DNA of 64,000 bases from Burkholderia sp. OK233 (GTDB lineage Bacteria; Pseudomonadota; Gammaproteobacteria; Burkholderiales; Burkholderiaceae): positions 2,480,001 through 2,544,000 of the forward strand of contig NZ_OCSR01000001.1 of assembly GCF_900230185.1 (NCBI RefSeq), read 5' to 3'. Shown here piece by piece: positions 15,611-25,599 of the stretch. Below the pieces are notes generated by a model, which was not told the DNA's origin, ran no database searches, and worked only from the letters and a program-made list of their open reading frames with translations. Position 1 is the stretch's first letter, and the number at the start of each line of letters is the position of its first letter. The translations under genes were made by a program, and so were the position numbers.

Positions 15611-18361
15611 ATGACGGATTTGTCCAGCGGTAGCGAGCAGTTGCGGTCTTTGGATCTCCAGCGCGCCGAACATGCGGAGCGTGAAGATACCGATCCGCAG
15701 GAAACTGCCGAATGGCTGGAAGCGCTCGATGCCGTGGTCGCGCATGTCGGCCGTGATCGCGCGCAGTTTCTGTTCGACAAGCTCGCGGGGCATGCGCTGT
15801 CGCTGGGTGTGGAATCGGCGCGGACCAACGTCACGCCGTACCAGAACACGATTCCGTTCGATCAGCAGCCGCGCTATCCGGGCAATCTCGAACTTGAAGA
15901 ACGTCTGGCCGGCGCGCTGCGCTGGAATGCGCTGGCGATGGTGGTGCGCGCGAACCAGGCGTACGGCGAACTCGGCGGCCATATCGCGAGCTATGCGTCG
16001 GCGGCAGATCTGTTCGAGGTGGGTTTCAACCATTTCTTTCGTGCCGCGGCGCCGGGCGGAGAGGAGGGCACGGGCGACCTCGTGTACTTCCAGCCGCATT
16101 CGTCGCCGGGTGTGTATGCGCGGGCTTATCTCGAAGGCTTTCTCTCTGAGGAACACCTGCAGCATTACCGTCGCGAGATCGGCGGGCCGGGGCTGTGCTC
16201 GTATCCGCATCCGTGGCTGATGCCTGACTTCTGGCAGTTTCCCACCGGCTCGATGGGCATTGGTCCGATCAACGCGATTTATCAGGCGCGCTTCATGCGC
16301 TACCTCGCCAATCGCGGCCTCGTGCAAACGGAAGGCCGCAAGGTGTGGGGCTTTTTCGGCGACGGCGAGATGGACGAGCCGGAATCGACCGGCGCGCTCT
16401 CGATTGCGGCGCGCGAAGGACTCGATAACCTCGTGTTCGTCATCAACTGCAATCTGCAGCGGTTGGACGGACCGGTGCGCAGTAACGGCCGCATCATCGA
16501 CGAACTCGAAGCGCATTTCATCGGCGCCGGCTGGAACGTGATCAAGGTGGTGTGGGGCTCGGACTGGGACGCGCTGTTCTCACGCGACCGCACCGGCGCC
16601 TTGCTGCGCGCATTCGCGCACACGGTCGATGGCCAGTTCCAGACCTTCTCGGCCAATGACGGCGCGTACAACCGCGAGCGTTTCTTCGGCCAGAACCCGG
16701 AGCTTGCGGCGCTCGCCGCGCAGTTGAGCGACGACGACATTGACCGTCTGCGCCGCGGCGGCCACGACGTGCGCAAGCTGCACGCGGCGTATGCGAAGGC
16801 GCTCGCGCATCGCGGCCAGCCGACGGTGATCCTCGCGAAGACGATGAAGGGCTTCGGCATGGGCACGTCGGGCCAGGGCCGCATGACCACGCATCAACAG
16901 AAGAAGCTCGGCTTCGACGACCTCAAGGCGTTTCGCGATCGTTTTCGCCTGCCGCTCACCGATGAGGATGTCGAACAGGTGAAGTTTTACAAGCCAGCGG
17001 ACGACAGCCCGGAGATGCAATACCTGCATGCTCGCCGGGCTGCCCTGGGAGGCTATCTGCCCAGAAGGCGGAGAGTGGCGTCGAAGGGGCTGATCGTCCC
17101 GCCGATGTCCTCCTGGGGGCAATTCGCGCTGGACTCGAACGGCCGCGAGATGTCCACGACGATGGCGCTGGTCCGCATGCTGACCGCGCTGCTCAAGGAC
17201 AACGAAGTCGGCCCGCGCGTGGTGCCGATCGTCGCCGATGAGGCACGCACCTTCGGCATGGCGAACATGTTCCGTCAGGTCGGCATCTATTCGCCGCTTG
17301 GGCAGTTGTACGAACCCGAAGATCTCGGCTCGATGCTGTACTACCGCGAGGACACCAAAGGGCAGATTCTCGAAGAGGGGATTTCGGAAGCGGGCGCGGT
17401 ATCGTCGTGGATTGCGGCGGCGACGTCGTATAGCGTGCATAACCTGCCAATGCTGCCGTTCTACATCTACTACTCGATGTTCGGCTTCCAGCGGATCGGC
17501 GATCTGATCTGGGCGGCTGCGGATCAGCGCGCAAGAGGTTTCCTGATCGGCGCAACATCGGGTAAGACGACGCTCGGTGGAGAAGGGTTGCAGCATCAGG
17601 ACGGCACGAGCCATCTGGCGGCATCGACGATTCCGAACTGCCGCGCGTACGATCCGGCGTTCGCTTATGAGGTTGCCGCGATCGTCGACGAAGGGATGCG
17701 CGAGATGGTCGAAGAGCAACGCGACGTGTTCTATTACGTGACGGTGATGAACGAGAACTACGCGCAGCCTTCGGTGCCGGGTGGTGATTTGAAGGCGCTG
17801 CGTGAGGGCATTCTTAAGGGTATCTATCCGCTTGGCGCGGAAATGCAGCCGGCAACTTCGCCAGTTTCAGCGCAGGTGCAGTTGCTCGGTGCGGGCGCTA
17901 TTCTTGGTGAGGTCGTCGCGGCGCAGCAACTGCTCAAGGACGACTGGCAAATTGAAGCCGCGGTGTGGAGCGTGACCAGCTTCACCGAGTTGCAGCGTGA
18001 CGGGATGACGTCGGAGCGAAACGAGCGCCTTGGCGAACCGACAGAGGCACCGTATGTCACGAAAGCGCTCGAAGCATCGCACGGCCCGATCATCGCCGCG
18101 ACCGACTATGTCCGCGCGGTGCCCGAACTGATCCGCGCCTACGTGCCGCGCCGCTATGTGACGCTCGGCACGGACGGCTTCGGTCGTAGCGACACCCGCC
18201 AGGCGTTGCGCGAGTTCTTCGAAGTGGACCGCAAGTCGATCGTGATCGCGGCGTTGAAGGCACTCGTGGACGAAGGCGCAATCGATGCGAGCGTGCTTGC
18301 CGAAGCACGCAGCAAATATCGCGGCGATGCGCCTGTAGGCACTGCTTCGTGGCAATGCTGA
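15611..18361 (+). CDS. Pyruvate dehydrogenase E1-type (homodimeric) 2-oxo-acid dehydrogenase, MdeB-like
   Basis: 916 aa, full length for AceE-type E1. The thiamine-diphosphate motif is GDGEMDEPESTGAL through VINCNLQRLDGPVR, and the AceE blocks PLGQLYEPED and GKTTLGGEGLQHQDG are present. E1 decarboxylates a 2-oxo acid and hands the acyl group to an E2 lipoyl domain, yet no E2/E3 genes are nearby. With the adjacent Lrp-type regulator it matches the mdeB branch thought to process 2-oxobutyrate from methionine rather than the housekeeping aceE. Its stop abuts the convergent wspR stop with no gap. Confidence 0.85.
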   Translation: MTDLSSGSEQLRSLDLQRAEHAEREDTDPQETAEWLEALDAVVAHVGRDRAQFLFDKLAGHALSLGVESARTNVTPYQNTIPFDQQPRYPGNLELEERLAGALRWNALAMVVRANQAYGELGGHIASYASAADLFEVGFNHFFRAAAPGGEEGTGDLVYFQPHSSPGVYARAYLEGFLSEEHLQHYRREIGGPGLCSYPHPWLMPDFWQFPTGSMGIGPINAIYQARFMRYLANRGLVQTEGRKVWGFFGDGEMDEPESTGALSIAAREGLDNLVFVINCNLQRLDGPVRSNGRIIDELEAHFIGAGWNVIKVVWGSDWDALFSRDRTGALLRAFAHTVDGQFQTFSANDGAYNRERFFGQNPELAALAAQLSDDDIDRLRRGGHDVRKLHAAYAKALAHRGQPTVILAKTMKGFGMGTSGQGRMTTHQQKKLGFDDLKAFRDRFRLPLTDEDVEQVKFYKPADDSPEMQYLHARRAALGGYLPRRRRVASKGLIVPPMSSWGQFALDSNGREMSTTMALVRMLTALLKDNEVGPRVVPIVADEARTFGMANMFRQVGIYSPLGQLYEPEDLGSMLYYREDTKGQILEEGISEAGAVSSWIAAATSYSVHNLPMLPFYIYYSMFGFQRIGDLIWAAADQRARGFLIGATSGKTTLGGEGLQHQDGTSHLAASTIPNCRAYDPAFAYEVAAIVDEGMREMVEEQRDVFYYVTVMNENYAQPSVPGGDLKALREGILKGIYPLGAEMQPATSPVSAQVQLLGAGAILGEVVAAQQLLKDDWQIEAAVWSVTSFTELQRDGMTSERNERLGEPTEAPYVTKALEASHGPIIAATDYVRAVPELIRAYVPRRYVTLGTDGFGRSDTRQALREFFEVDRKSIVIAALKALVDEGAIDASVLAEARSKYRGDAPVGTASWQC

Positions 18362-19471
18362 TCAGCCGCTCACGGAGACCTGATTCTTCCCGTCGCGTTT
18401 CGCCCGATACAGTCCGACGTCGGCGGCTTCGATCAACGTTGTCACCGGGTCGGTTGCGGACGGCACGATGTTCGCGGCGCCGATGCTGATGGTCACGACG
18501 CCCGCCGCCGATCCTGCGTGCGGAATCGCGAGCCCTTCAATTGCTAGGCGGATTTTCTCGGCAAGCAAGCGCAGGCCGCCCGACGACGCTCCCGGCAACA
18601 CCACCGCGAACTCTTCGCCGCCAAACCGGGCCGCGAGATCGGGTGAGCGTCCCAGGCACGACTCGACGGTGTGCGCGACGCGCTTCAGCACTTCGTCACC
18701 GGCAACGTGTCCGTAGGTGTCGTTGTAGGCCTTGAAGTTATCCACATCGATCATCAGAAAGCCGAGGGCCGTCTTGTCGCGCGTGCCGCGACGCCATTCG
18801 GCAGCCAGGTACTGATCGAGGTAACGGCGATTCGACAAACCGGTCAATCCGTCCGAATGTGTGAGCCGCTGCAATTCCAGATTGGTCGCGAGCAACTGCT
18901 GTTGCGACTGGCGCAGGGCCTGATACGCCTCGTCGCGCTGCAACAGGTTCAGATACGAGCGCGAGTGATAGCGAATCCGCGCGATCAACTCGATGCGATC
19001 CGGCAGCTTCACGAGGTAGTCGTTGGCGCCGGCGGCGAAAGCCGCGCTTTTCACCAGTGGCTCTTCCTTGGTCGACAACACGATGATCGGAATATCGCGC
19101 GTCGCCGGATTCTGCCGGTATTGCCGCACAAGCGTGAGGCCATCGGTGCCGGGCATCACGAGGTCCTGCAGGATCACCGTCGCGCGGGTTTCCTCGGCGC
19201 AGCGCACCGCCTCTTCAGGCGACGCGCAGTAATGGAAGTCGACGCTTGCTTCGTCGGCCAGCGCCTGACGAACCGCCTCGGCGATGATCGCCTGATCGTC
19301 GACCAGTAACACCATGATCGGGCACTCGGCGGCGGGTGGATTGCCGAGGATGCGCGCTAACGCGTCATCGATGGCGCTGTTGGGTGCATCCTCCGCGTAT
19401 GCCTGCGCGTTCGCGTCCTGTTCTGCGAGCTCCGGCGCGGTGGCGGCCTGATGCGGTTTAGGAGTGTCCAT
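18362..19471 (-). CDS. wspR: WspR: response regulator diguanylate cyclase
   Basis: 369 aa. The receiver domain (~50-180) has phospho-acceptor D in VILQDLVMPGTDG. The GGDEF domain (~205-365) has active-site GGEEF, and RSPD placed five residues before it is an inhibitory I-site for c-di-GMP. Phosphorylation by WspE makes it synthesise c-di-GMP, which promotes surface attachment and biofilm. Last gene of the wsp operon, 60 bp after wspF. Confidence 0.93.
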   Translation of the reverse strand: MDTPKPHQAATAPELAEQDANAQAYAEDAPNSAIDDALARILGNPPAAECPIMVLLVDDQAIIAEAVRQALADEASVDFHYCASPEEAVRCAEETRATVILQDLVMPGTDGLTLVRQYRQNPATRDIPIIVLSTKEEPLVKSAAFAAGANDYLVKLPDRIELIARIRYHSRSYLNLLQRDEAYQALRQSQQQLLATNLELQRLTHSDGLTGLSNRRYLDQYLAAEWRRGTRDKTALGFLMIDVDNFKAYNDTYGHVAGDEVLKRVAHTVESCLGRSPDLAARFGGEEFAVVLPGASSGGLRLLAEKIRLAIEGLAIPHAGSAAGVVTISIGAANIVPSATDPVTTLIEAADVGLYRAKRDGKNQVSVSG

Positions 19472-19531
19472 GTTGGTCAGCCAGAATGAATGTCAATGAG
19501 TCGTAGCGGGCTAGTGTGCGCCTACCGGGCG

Positions 19532-20548
19532 TTAGCGTGTACCGACGGCGGCGGCGAGCGCAGCGGCAATGCGGGGCAGAGGCAGGATCGCGGCGGCAGC
19601 GTCGAGCGCCGCGGCCGCCTTCGGCATGCCATAGACGGCGCAGGTCGCTTCGTCCTGCGCGATCGTGTGATACCCCTTGGTGCGCATCGCCTTGAGCCCG
19701 ATCGCGCCGTCGCGGCCCATGCCGGTCAGCAGCACGCCGATCGCCCGCGCCGGCCAGCGTGCCACGACACTATGAAAAAACACGTCGACGGAAGGCCGGT
19801 AGGGTGTTTCCGCCGGCACGTTCGTGTAACCGAGTACGTCGGGCAGCTTCAGGTGCAAATGATCGTCGGTGGCGGCGAGCAGCGCGACGCCCGCTTGCGG
19901 CCGGTCGCCTTCGCTGGCGATTCGTACCGGCAGCGTCGACTGCTGGTTCAGCCAGTCGGCCATGCCGGCGGCGAACGCCGCGTCGACGTGCTGGACGATG
20001 ACGATTGCCGCCGGGAAATCCTTCGGCAAGCCGGCGAGCAGGGTGGCGAGTGCCGCCGGGCCGCCTGCCGAGGCGCCGATTGCAACCAGCGGGGTGTCGC
20101 GGTTTGTCGCGGTTCCGGGCGCCGCCGCGGTTGCTGCGCCAGGCGCGTTGCGTTCCGTAACCAGCGCGGCGATGCGATCGATCTTGGCGATCAGGGTGGC
20201 GATGCTTTTGTTCGCGTCCGGACCGCTCAGCGAGGGCGTATCCACCGCATCGAGCGCGCCCGCGCCCATCGCTTCGTAGACGCGCCACGCGTTCGCGCCC
20301 ACGTCGACGGTCACGATCAGGATCGCGCACGGTGCCTTCGCCATGATGCGGCGCGTGGCCTCAATGCCGTCGACGTTCGGCATCACCAGGTCCATCAGCA
20401 CGATGTCGGGCCGCTGCGCCGTGCAGAAATCGACCGCCTGCTGGCCGTCTTGCGCGACCCACAGCACCTCGTAGTCGTGGCGGGCAGCAAGCGCGCGGCG
20501 CAGTGCCTCGACGGCGAGCGGCAGGTCATTGACGATTCCGATTTTCAT
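19532..20548 (-). CDS. wspF: WspF: CheB-type protein-glutamate methylesterase
   Basis: 338 aa. The receiver domain (~1-120, DIVLMDLVMPNVDG) is linked to a CheB catalytic domain with the triad S in IGASAGGPAAL, H in VQHVDAAFA and D in GMGRDGAIGL. It removes methyl groups from WspA and damps the pathway; loss of WspF locks the system on in Pseudomonas. It follows wspE with a 17-bp gap. Confidence 0.92.
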   Translation of the reverse strand: MKIGIVNDLPLAVEALRRALAARHDYEVLWVAQDGQQAVDFCTAQRPDIVLMDLVMPNVDGIEATRRIMAKAPCAILIVTVDVGANAWRVYEAMGAGALDAVDTPSLSGPDANKSIATLIAKIDRIAALVTERNAPGAATAAAPGTATNRDTPLVAIGASAGGPAALATLLAGLPKDFPAAIVIVQHVDAAFAAGMADWLNQQSTLPVRIASEGDRPQAGVALLAATDDHLHLKLPDVLGYTNVPAETPYRPSVDVFFHSVVARWPARAIGVLLTGMGRDGAIGLKAMRTKGYHTIAQDEATCAVYGMPKAAAALDAAAAILPLPRIAAALAAAVGTR

Positions 20549-20565
20549 CCGTTTTACCCGTGGGT

Positions 20566-22998
20566 TTAACCGTAAGCTTCGCCGATCAGATCACGCACCG
20601 CATCGAGCAGTGCTTCGTCGTGGAAACTGCCTTTCGCCAGATAGTAATCCGCGCCCGCGTTCAGGCCGGCGCGGCGGTCCTCTTCACGATCCTTGTACGA
20701 GACGATCATCACCGGCAGCGACTGCAGTTGCGGATCGCGCTTGATGAGCGTGACGAGTTCGATGCCGTCCATGCGCGGCATGTCGATATCGGTAATCACG
20801 AGGTCGAAGTGCTCGCTACGTACCGCGTTCCAGCCGTCCATGCCGTCGACGGCGATCGTCACGTCGTAGCCGCGTGTAGCCAGCAGCTTGCGTTCGAGCT
20901 CGCGCACGGTGAGCGAATCGTCGACCACCAGCACGCGTCGCGTGACGCGCCGGGCTGCGAGGGCAGCGCCGTGCTGCGTATGTTTCAGATCGCCGCCCGC
21001 CACGAGCCTTTCGACCGAGCGCAGCCAGTCGTCGACATCGGCGATCAGCACCGGGTCGCCGTTTTCCATCAACGCGCCGGCGGTAATGTTCCTGATCTTG
21101 CCGAGGCGTCGGTCGAGCGGCTGCACGACCAGCATCCGCTCGCCGAGAAAGCGATCGACCACCACGCCGTAGGTTTCTCCACCGTCGCCGATCACGATCA
21201 GGCTGACGGTATCGCCTTCGTTGGCGGGCGGCGCGGTGTCGAGAATCTGATGCGCAGTGACGACGCCGATGCGGCGGCCGTCGAAGGCAATGTGCTGGTG
21301 GCCTTCGAGCAATTCGATATCCGCGCGGCTCACGTGCAGCGTGCGGTTCACATGCGCGAGCGGCACGGCGTACGGCTCGCCCGCGACTTCGACGAGCAGG
21401 CTGCGAATCACCGAGAGCGTGAGCGGCAACTGCAGCTGCACGCGCGTGCCGACGCCGGGTTCGTGTGTGATGCGCACGGCGCCACGCACGCGCTTGACGA
21501 CGTCGTGCACCGCGTCGAGTCCGACGCCACGACCGGACACCTCGGTGACCTGATCGCGCAGCGAGAAGCAGGGCAGGAGGAGGAACTCGAGCAACTCGGT
21601 TTCGGACAGACGCGCGGCCGTTTCCGCACTCGCCAGTTTTTTGCGGACGATCGACGTGCGCAATGCGTCGAGATCGATGCCGGCGCCGTCGTCGGAAACG
21701 GTGATGAGCAGGGCGCCGGCGGTGTGACGGGCGTCGAGCGTGAGCGTGCCTTCTTCGGACTTGCCGTGCGCGACACGAACCGCAGGCGCTTCGATGCCGT
21801 GGTCGATCGCGTTGCGCAGCATGTGGCCGAGCGGCGCTTCGAGCAGATCGAGAATGTCGCGGTCGACCTGAGTCGATTCGCCGACCAGTTGCCAGCGCAC
21901 CTTTTTGCCGAGCGAACGCGCGACGTCGCGCACCATGCGCGCGAGGCCGCTGGTGCCGTCGCCGAAGGGGCGCATCCGGCATTGCAGCGCGGCGTCGTAA
22001 AGCTGCTGCGATAGATGTGTCGAGCGGCGGTCGAAGCTTTCCAGATCGGCCAGGCGCTCGGCGAGCAGGTGCTGCGATTCTGCTGTGAGGCGGCGCAGTT
22101 CTTCGAGTGCGGCGTGCGCGCGCGGGTCGAGCTTCAGGTCGGCGAGCGTTTCGTGCAACTGATCCAGCGCGCGCGTACCGTCACGTTGGACGCGCTTGAC
22201 GCGCAGCATCGATTGCGCGAAGGGTTTGAGCCAGCGCGATTCGACCAGCGATTCGCCAGATAGGGACAGGAGCCGGTCGAGGTTGTCGGCGCGTACGCGC
22301 AGCATGCGGCTGGCGTCTGTTGTCGGGGCGCTTGTTTCGTTCGGGGTGGATGCGGTTGCGGTCGAGGGCCCAGCGGCGCTTGCAGGAGCGCTGGTCGGTG
22401 CGGCAGAGGCGGGTGCGGCTTCGGCGCGCAGGGCGCTGGCTAGTAGATCGAATGCGGCGTCAGCGTCATGGTCAGCGTCAGCCGATGCGGCTTGCGGTTT
22501 GGTGGCTACGCTGGGTGCAGAAGCAGATCCGTCGACGCGAGCAGGATTCGTGGCAGGCATAGCGGCAGCCGGCGGCACAGCGTCCCGCCGCATTGCCGTG
22601 CCATGCGGCACCACACCCGCCATCCGCGCTTGCAGCGACGCCACACACGCACTGACCGCATCACGCGCCGACCCGTGCTCGTCATTACCGATGCGCGCAA
22701 CAATATCGACACCGCGCAGCAACTCATCGATCCAGGCGGCGTCGAGCAACGCGCGACCTTCCTGCGCGGCGACGAAACAGTCTTCCATCGCGTGCGCGAG
22801 TTCGACCCCGACCTGCACGCCGACGATACGCGCTGCACCCTTCAGCGAATGCGCCGCACGCATGCAGGCCTCGAGCGCGGCGGCATCGCGCGGTGCGCGG
22901 TCGAGGGTGAGCAGGCCGTCGTTGAGCACGCGCGCCTGGGTCCGCGCTTCTTCGCGGAAGAGATCGATCAACGACGGGCGGCGCGGTTCGTCCGTCAT
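20566..22998 (-). CDS. wspE: WspE: CheA-type hybrid histidine kinase with receiver domain
   Basis: 810 aa from the ATG at 22996-22998; an upstream in-frame extension overlaps wspD and has no family character. The order is an HPt domain with H50 (AAHSLKGAARIVG), a P/A-rich linker (~150-240), then dimerisation, HATPase (NAIDHGIEAP, GDGTSGLARM) and CheW domains, and a C-terminal receiver (LVITDIDMPRMDG). It phosphorylates WspR and WspF. Its start overlaps the wspD stop by ATGA. Confidence 0.92.
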   Translation of the reverse strand: MTDEPRRPSLIDLFREEARTQARVLNDGLLTLDRAPRDAAALEACMRAAHSLKGAARIVGVQVGVELAHAMEDCFVAAQEGRALLDAAWIDELLRGVDIVARIGNDEHGSARDAVSACVASLQARMAGVVPHGTAMRRDAVPPAAAMPATNPARVDGSASAPSVATKPQAASADADHDADAAFDLLASALRAEAAPASAAPTSAPASAAGPSTATASTPNETSAPTTDASRMLRVRADNLDRLLSLSGESLVESRWLKPFAQSMLRVKRVQRDGTRALDQLHETLADLKLDPRAHAALEELRRLTAESQHLLAERLADLESFDRRSTHLSQQLYDAALQCRMRPFGDGTSGLARMVRDVARSLGKKVRWQLVGESTQVDRDILDLLEAPLGHMLRNAIDHGIEAPAVRVAHGKSEEGTLTLDARHTAGALLITVSDDGAGIDLDALRTSIVRKKLASAETAARLSETELLEFLLLPCFSLRDQVTEVSGRGVGLDAVHDVVKRVRGAVRITHEPGVGTRVQLQLPLTLSVIRSLLVEVAGEPYAVPLAHVNRTLHVSRADIELLEGHQHIAFDGRRIGVVTAHQILDTAPPANEGDTVSLIVIGDGGETYGVVVDRFLGERMLVVQPLDRRLGKIRNITAGALMENGDPVLIADVDDWLRSVERLVAGGDLKHTQHGAALAARRVTRRVLVVDDSLTVRELERKLLATRGYDVTIAVDGMDGWNAVRSEHFDLVITDIDMPRMDGIELVTLIKRDPQLQSLPVMIVSYKDREEDRRAGLNAGADYYLAKGSFHDEALLDAVRDLIGEAYG

Positions 22999-23678
22999 CC
23001 GAGACTCCGGTTCAAGGTATCGAACAATGCATCGGCGTCGAGCAGGCCGACCGTCATGCCGCGCCACGGGGCCACGGCGCGCGTATGCGCAGCGGCGGCT
23101 TGCGAGAGCGTCGCGGGCGGCGGGCAAAAAGTGGAGACCGCGATCCGATGCACACCGTCGACCTGATCGACGGGCAACACTGCGTGCTCTTCGGCGCGCG
23201 AGACCACCAGCAAACGCGGCAGATCGTGACGCGCTTTGTCGTCGCCTGCAGTGGTGTCGCCCTCGAAACCCAGCAGATGCGCGAGCGACAGGCACACCAG
23301 CAAGTCGCCCTGCACATTCACCACGCCCAGGACCGCGCGATGCTGCCGATGCGGCAACGTATGAATCGGCCGCGTCTGCACGATGCGCTTGAAGATCGGC
23401 GTGGGCAGCGCGAGCCATTCGCCGCCGATACGGAAGATGAGGAACGACTCACTCGCGCCTTGCTGATCGTGTCGTTGCGGCTGCGCCGGCATGCGGGATT
23501 CATGCTGCGAGAGATCCACGAGTGGAATTGGACGCTCTAGCAATTTGGCCGCGGCCGCTTCGAACACGGGGCAATTCAGACAGCGCACGTATTCGACCAG
23601 CCGCTCGCACGACGAATCGCCACGCACGCCGATGCGGTTCCAGCAATCGTCAAAGGTCACCGTGCGGTCTTCAACCAC
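22995..23678 (-). CDS. wspD: WspD: CheW-like coupling protein
   Basis: 227 aa with a GTG start. A cysteine-containing N-terminal extension (C12, C24, C33, C36) precedes the CheW domain (FLIFRIGGEWLALPTPIFKRIV to the end). It couples the receptor WspA to kinase WspE at the membrane. It overlaps wspC by 8 bases and wspE by 4, implying translational coupling. Confidence 0.88.
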   Translation of the reverse strand: MVEDRTVTFDDCWNRIGVRGDSSCERLVEYVRCLNCPVFEAAAAKLLERPIPLVDLSQHESRMPAQPQRHDQQGASESFLIFRIGGEWLALPTPIFKRIVQTRPIHTLPHRQHRAVLGVVNVQGDLLVCLSLAHLLGFEGDTTAGDDKARHDLPRLLVVSRAEEHAVLPVDQVDGVHRIAVSTFCPPPATLSQAAAAHTRAVAPWRGMTVGLLDADALFDTLNRSLG

Positions 23679-25062
23679 GTTGCGCTCCCTGCGCGCGCGA
23701 CGCGCGGTCCATCAATAGACGCGCGCCGTTGCGGTCGCCTTCGAGTTCGAGCAGCGTCGCCAGATGCGCGAGCGCCTCGGCGTGCTGCGGTTCGAGATAG
23801 AGCGCCTTGCGATACTGGCCGCGTGCGAGGTTCGTATCGCCGCTGGCGTCGGCCAGCACGCCGAGCAGATAGAACGCGTCGGCGTGCGGGGCGTGCTGCT
23901 CCAGATAGACGTTGATCGCATTCGCGGCTTCCGTCAGACGGCCCGCGTCGGCCAGCGCGTGCGCCGCTTGCAGCGTGTCGCGTGCGGCGTTGGTCGGCGA
24001 GGTGATGTGCGGTGACATGAACTCGTGCGACTGCGACGCAGCGCTGAACGGCTTCGGCGTGCGTTGCGGAATACCGCTTAAAGGCGTGCGCGCAATCGGA
24101 TCGGGCCACGCGAAAGGCTCGGCTGAAAACACCTGCAGTGGCGCGAGCGTGGGCACTGGCAAATGCGTCATCGCGAGTGCCGCAGCGGTGGCGAGCGGCG
24201 CGGTGTGCCAACTGTTCAACTGCGCTTCAGCAAGCGTGCCGTGGTGGAACGCGAACGCCAGGGGAATCTTCGCCGACTGCATGCCATAACGCATCAACAG
24301 CCCGGTTTCCGCAGGACCGACGAACAGTGTGCCGTTTTCAGCCAGCACGCCGTTGAGCGCATGCAAGGCCGTCTGCTGTGCGTCGCGGGCGAAGTAGATC
24401 AGCACGTTGCGGCAGAACACGAAGTCGTAGACGCCGAGCGCCGTGGCATCGAGTTGCATCAGGTTCGCGCGCGAGAACCGGACCGCATCGACGATGCGCG
24501 GCGCGAGACGCCAGCCGTCTTCGGTGCGCGTGAAGTGGGCGTCGCGGAATGGGAACGCATTGCCGCGAAACGAGTTGCGGCTGTACACGGCGCGCTGCGC
24601 GAGGGCCAGCGAGCGCTCACTGATATCCATTGCGTCGATGCGCATGTGCGCCGCGTCGATGCCGGCGTCGAGCAGCGTCATCGCGATCGTGTACGGCTCT
24701 TCGCCGGTCGAGCAAGGCAGGCTAAGAATCCGCAGCGGCAGCGCGGTGCCGCGCTCGTCGAGGCGTTCGTGCGCAAGACGCGCGAGCGCCCTGAACGCGT
24801 CGGCGTCGCGATAGAACCAGGTTTCCGGCACCACCACCGTTTCGACCAGCGCCTGCAGCATCGAGGGCGACGCGTACGTGGCTTCCCAGTAGTCGGCGAG
24901 CGTGGCGTCGGCGTGACCGTCCGCGCACCAGAGCGCGGCGCGCTGATCGACCGCTCGCTCGATCGACTGATGACCGAGCGACGCCGCATCGAGCCCGATG
25001 GTTCGATGCAGCAGATCGACGAAGCGTCGATAGAGCGGCGCGTTGTCGTGTTGCGCGGTCAT
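23671..25062 (-). CDS. wspC: WspC: CheR-type chemoreceptor methyltransferase with TPR tail
   Basis: 463 aa. Residues ~1-275 form the CheR SAM-dependent methyltransferase (ILSLPCSTGEEPYTIAM, FVFCRNVLIYF). After a linker, residues ~360-455 form TPR repeats (AINVYLEQHAPHADAFYLLGVLA; GQYRKALYLEPQHAEALAHLATLLELEG), as in WspC. It methylates WspA glutamates and opposes WspF. The start codon overlaps the wspB stop (ATGA). Confidence 0.92.
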   Translation of the reverse strand: MTAQHDNAPLYRRFVDLLHRTIGLDAASLGHQSIERAVDQRAALWCADGHADATLADYWEATYASPSMLQALVETVVVPETWFYRDADAFRALARLAHERLDERGTALPLRILSLPCSTGEEPYTIAMTLLDAGIDAAHMRIDAMDISERSLALAQRAVYSRNSFRGNAFPFRDAHFTRTEDGWRLAPRIVDAVRFSRANLMQLDATALGVYDFVFCRNVLIYFARDAQQTALHALNGVLAENGTLFVGPAETGLLMRYGMQSAKIPLAFAFHHGTLAEAQLNSWHTAPLATAAALAMTHLPVPTLAPLQVFSAEPFAWPDPIARTPLSGIPQRTPKPFSAASQSHEFMSPHITSPTNAARDTLQAAHALADAGRLTEAANAINVYLEQHAPHADAFYLLGVLADASGDTNLARGQYRKALYLEPQHAEALAHLATLLELEGDRNGARLLMDRASRAQGAQRG

Positions 25063-25523
25063 GCGTGCGCCTCGGGAAACAGCAGGGCTTTGACGTCGTC
25101 AGGCAGCAGATGCTCGACGCGAATCCATTGCACCAGACCGCCTGCTTCGCTCGCGACCGGACCCAGATAGCGCGCGTTCGGCACGTCGATGCCAGCGTCA
25201 TGAAACGCGTCGGCGTTCAGGCGGATGGTGCGCGTTGCGCCTTCGAGCAGGAGCGCGAGCAGGCGCACCGTGCCCGCGTGCGGATAGCGCACCAGCACGA
25301 CGCGTGTCGACATCAACTGTTCGGCGGGGCGGCCGAGCGCGAGCGCCGGCAGATCGATCACCGGCAGCGGCGCGCCTTCGTGATCGAGCACGCCCGCGAC
25401 CCACGACGGCGCGCCGGGAATCGTCTTCGGCGGCGACTGCGGGGTGAGCGGCATCAGACGCTCCACCTGCGTCGCGTCGATCACGTAGCGTTCGTTATCG
25501 AGCGTGAAGAGGATGAAGAGCAT
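25059..25523 (-). CDS. wspB: WspB: CheW-like coupling protein
   Basis: 154 aa, one CheW domain (LFILFTLDNERYVIDATQVERLMPL...VIDLPALALG). It is the second coupling protein of the Wsp array beside WspD. It lies 76 bp after wspA and is translationally coupled to wspC. Confidence 0.88.
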   Translation of the reverse strand: MLFILFTLDNERYVIDATQVERLMPLTPQSPPKTIPGAPSWVAGVLDHEGAPLPVIDLPALALGRPAEQLMSTRVVLVRYPHAGTVRLLALLLEGATRTIRLNADAFHDAGIDVPNARYLGPVASEAGGLVQWIRVEHLLPDDVKALLFPEAHA

Positions 25524-25599
25524 CGGCGTGGGCTTGGGCGGTAGAAGAGGCGTGTGGGTGGATCGGCGTCAGCGTGCTTCAATGAGCCCGCCGCGCGCG

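Noticed and set aside
19490-22014. Long plus-strand open frames (359 and 484 codons) opposite wspF and wspE
   Set aside because: Both lie entirely on the opposite strand of well-supported wsp genes and show no domain motifs.
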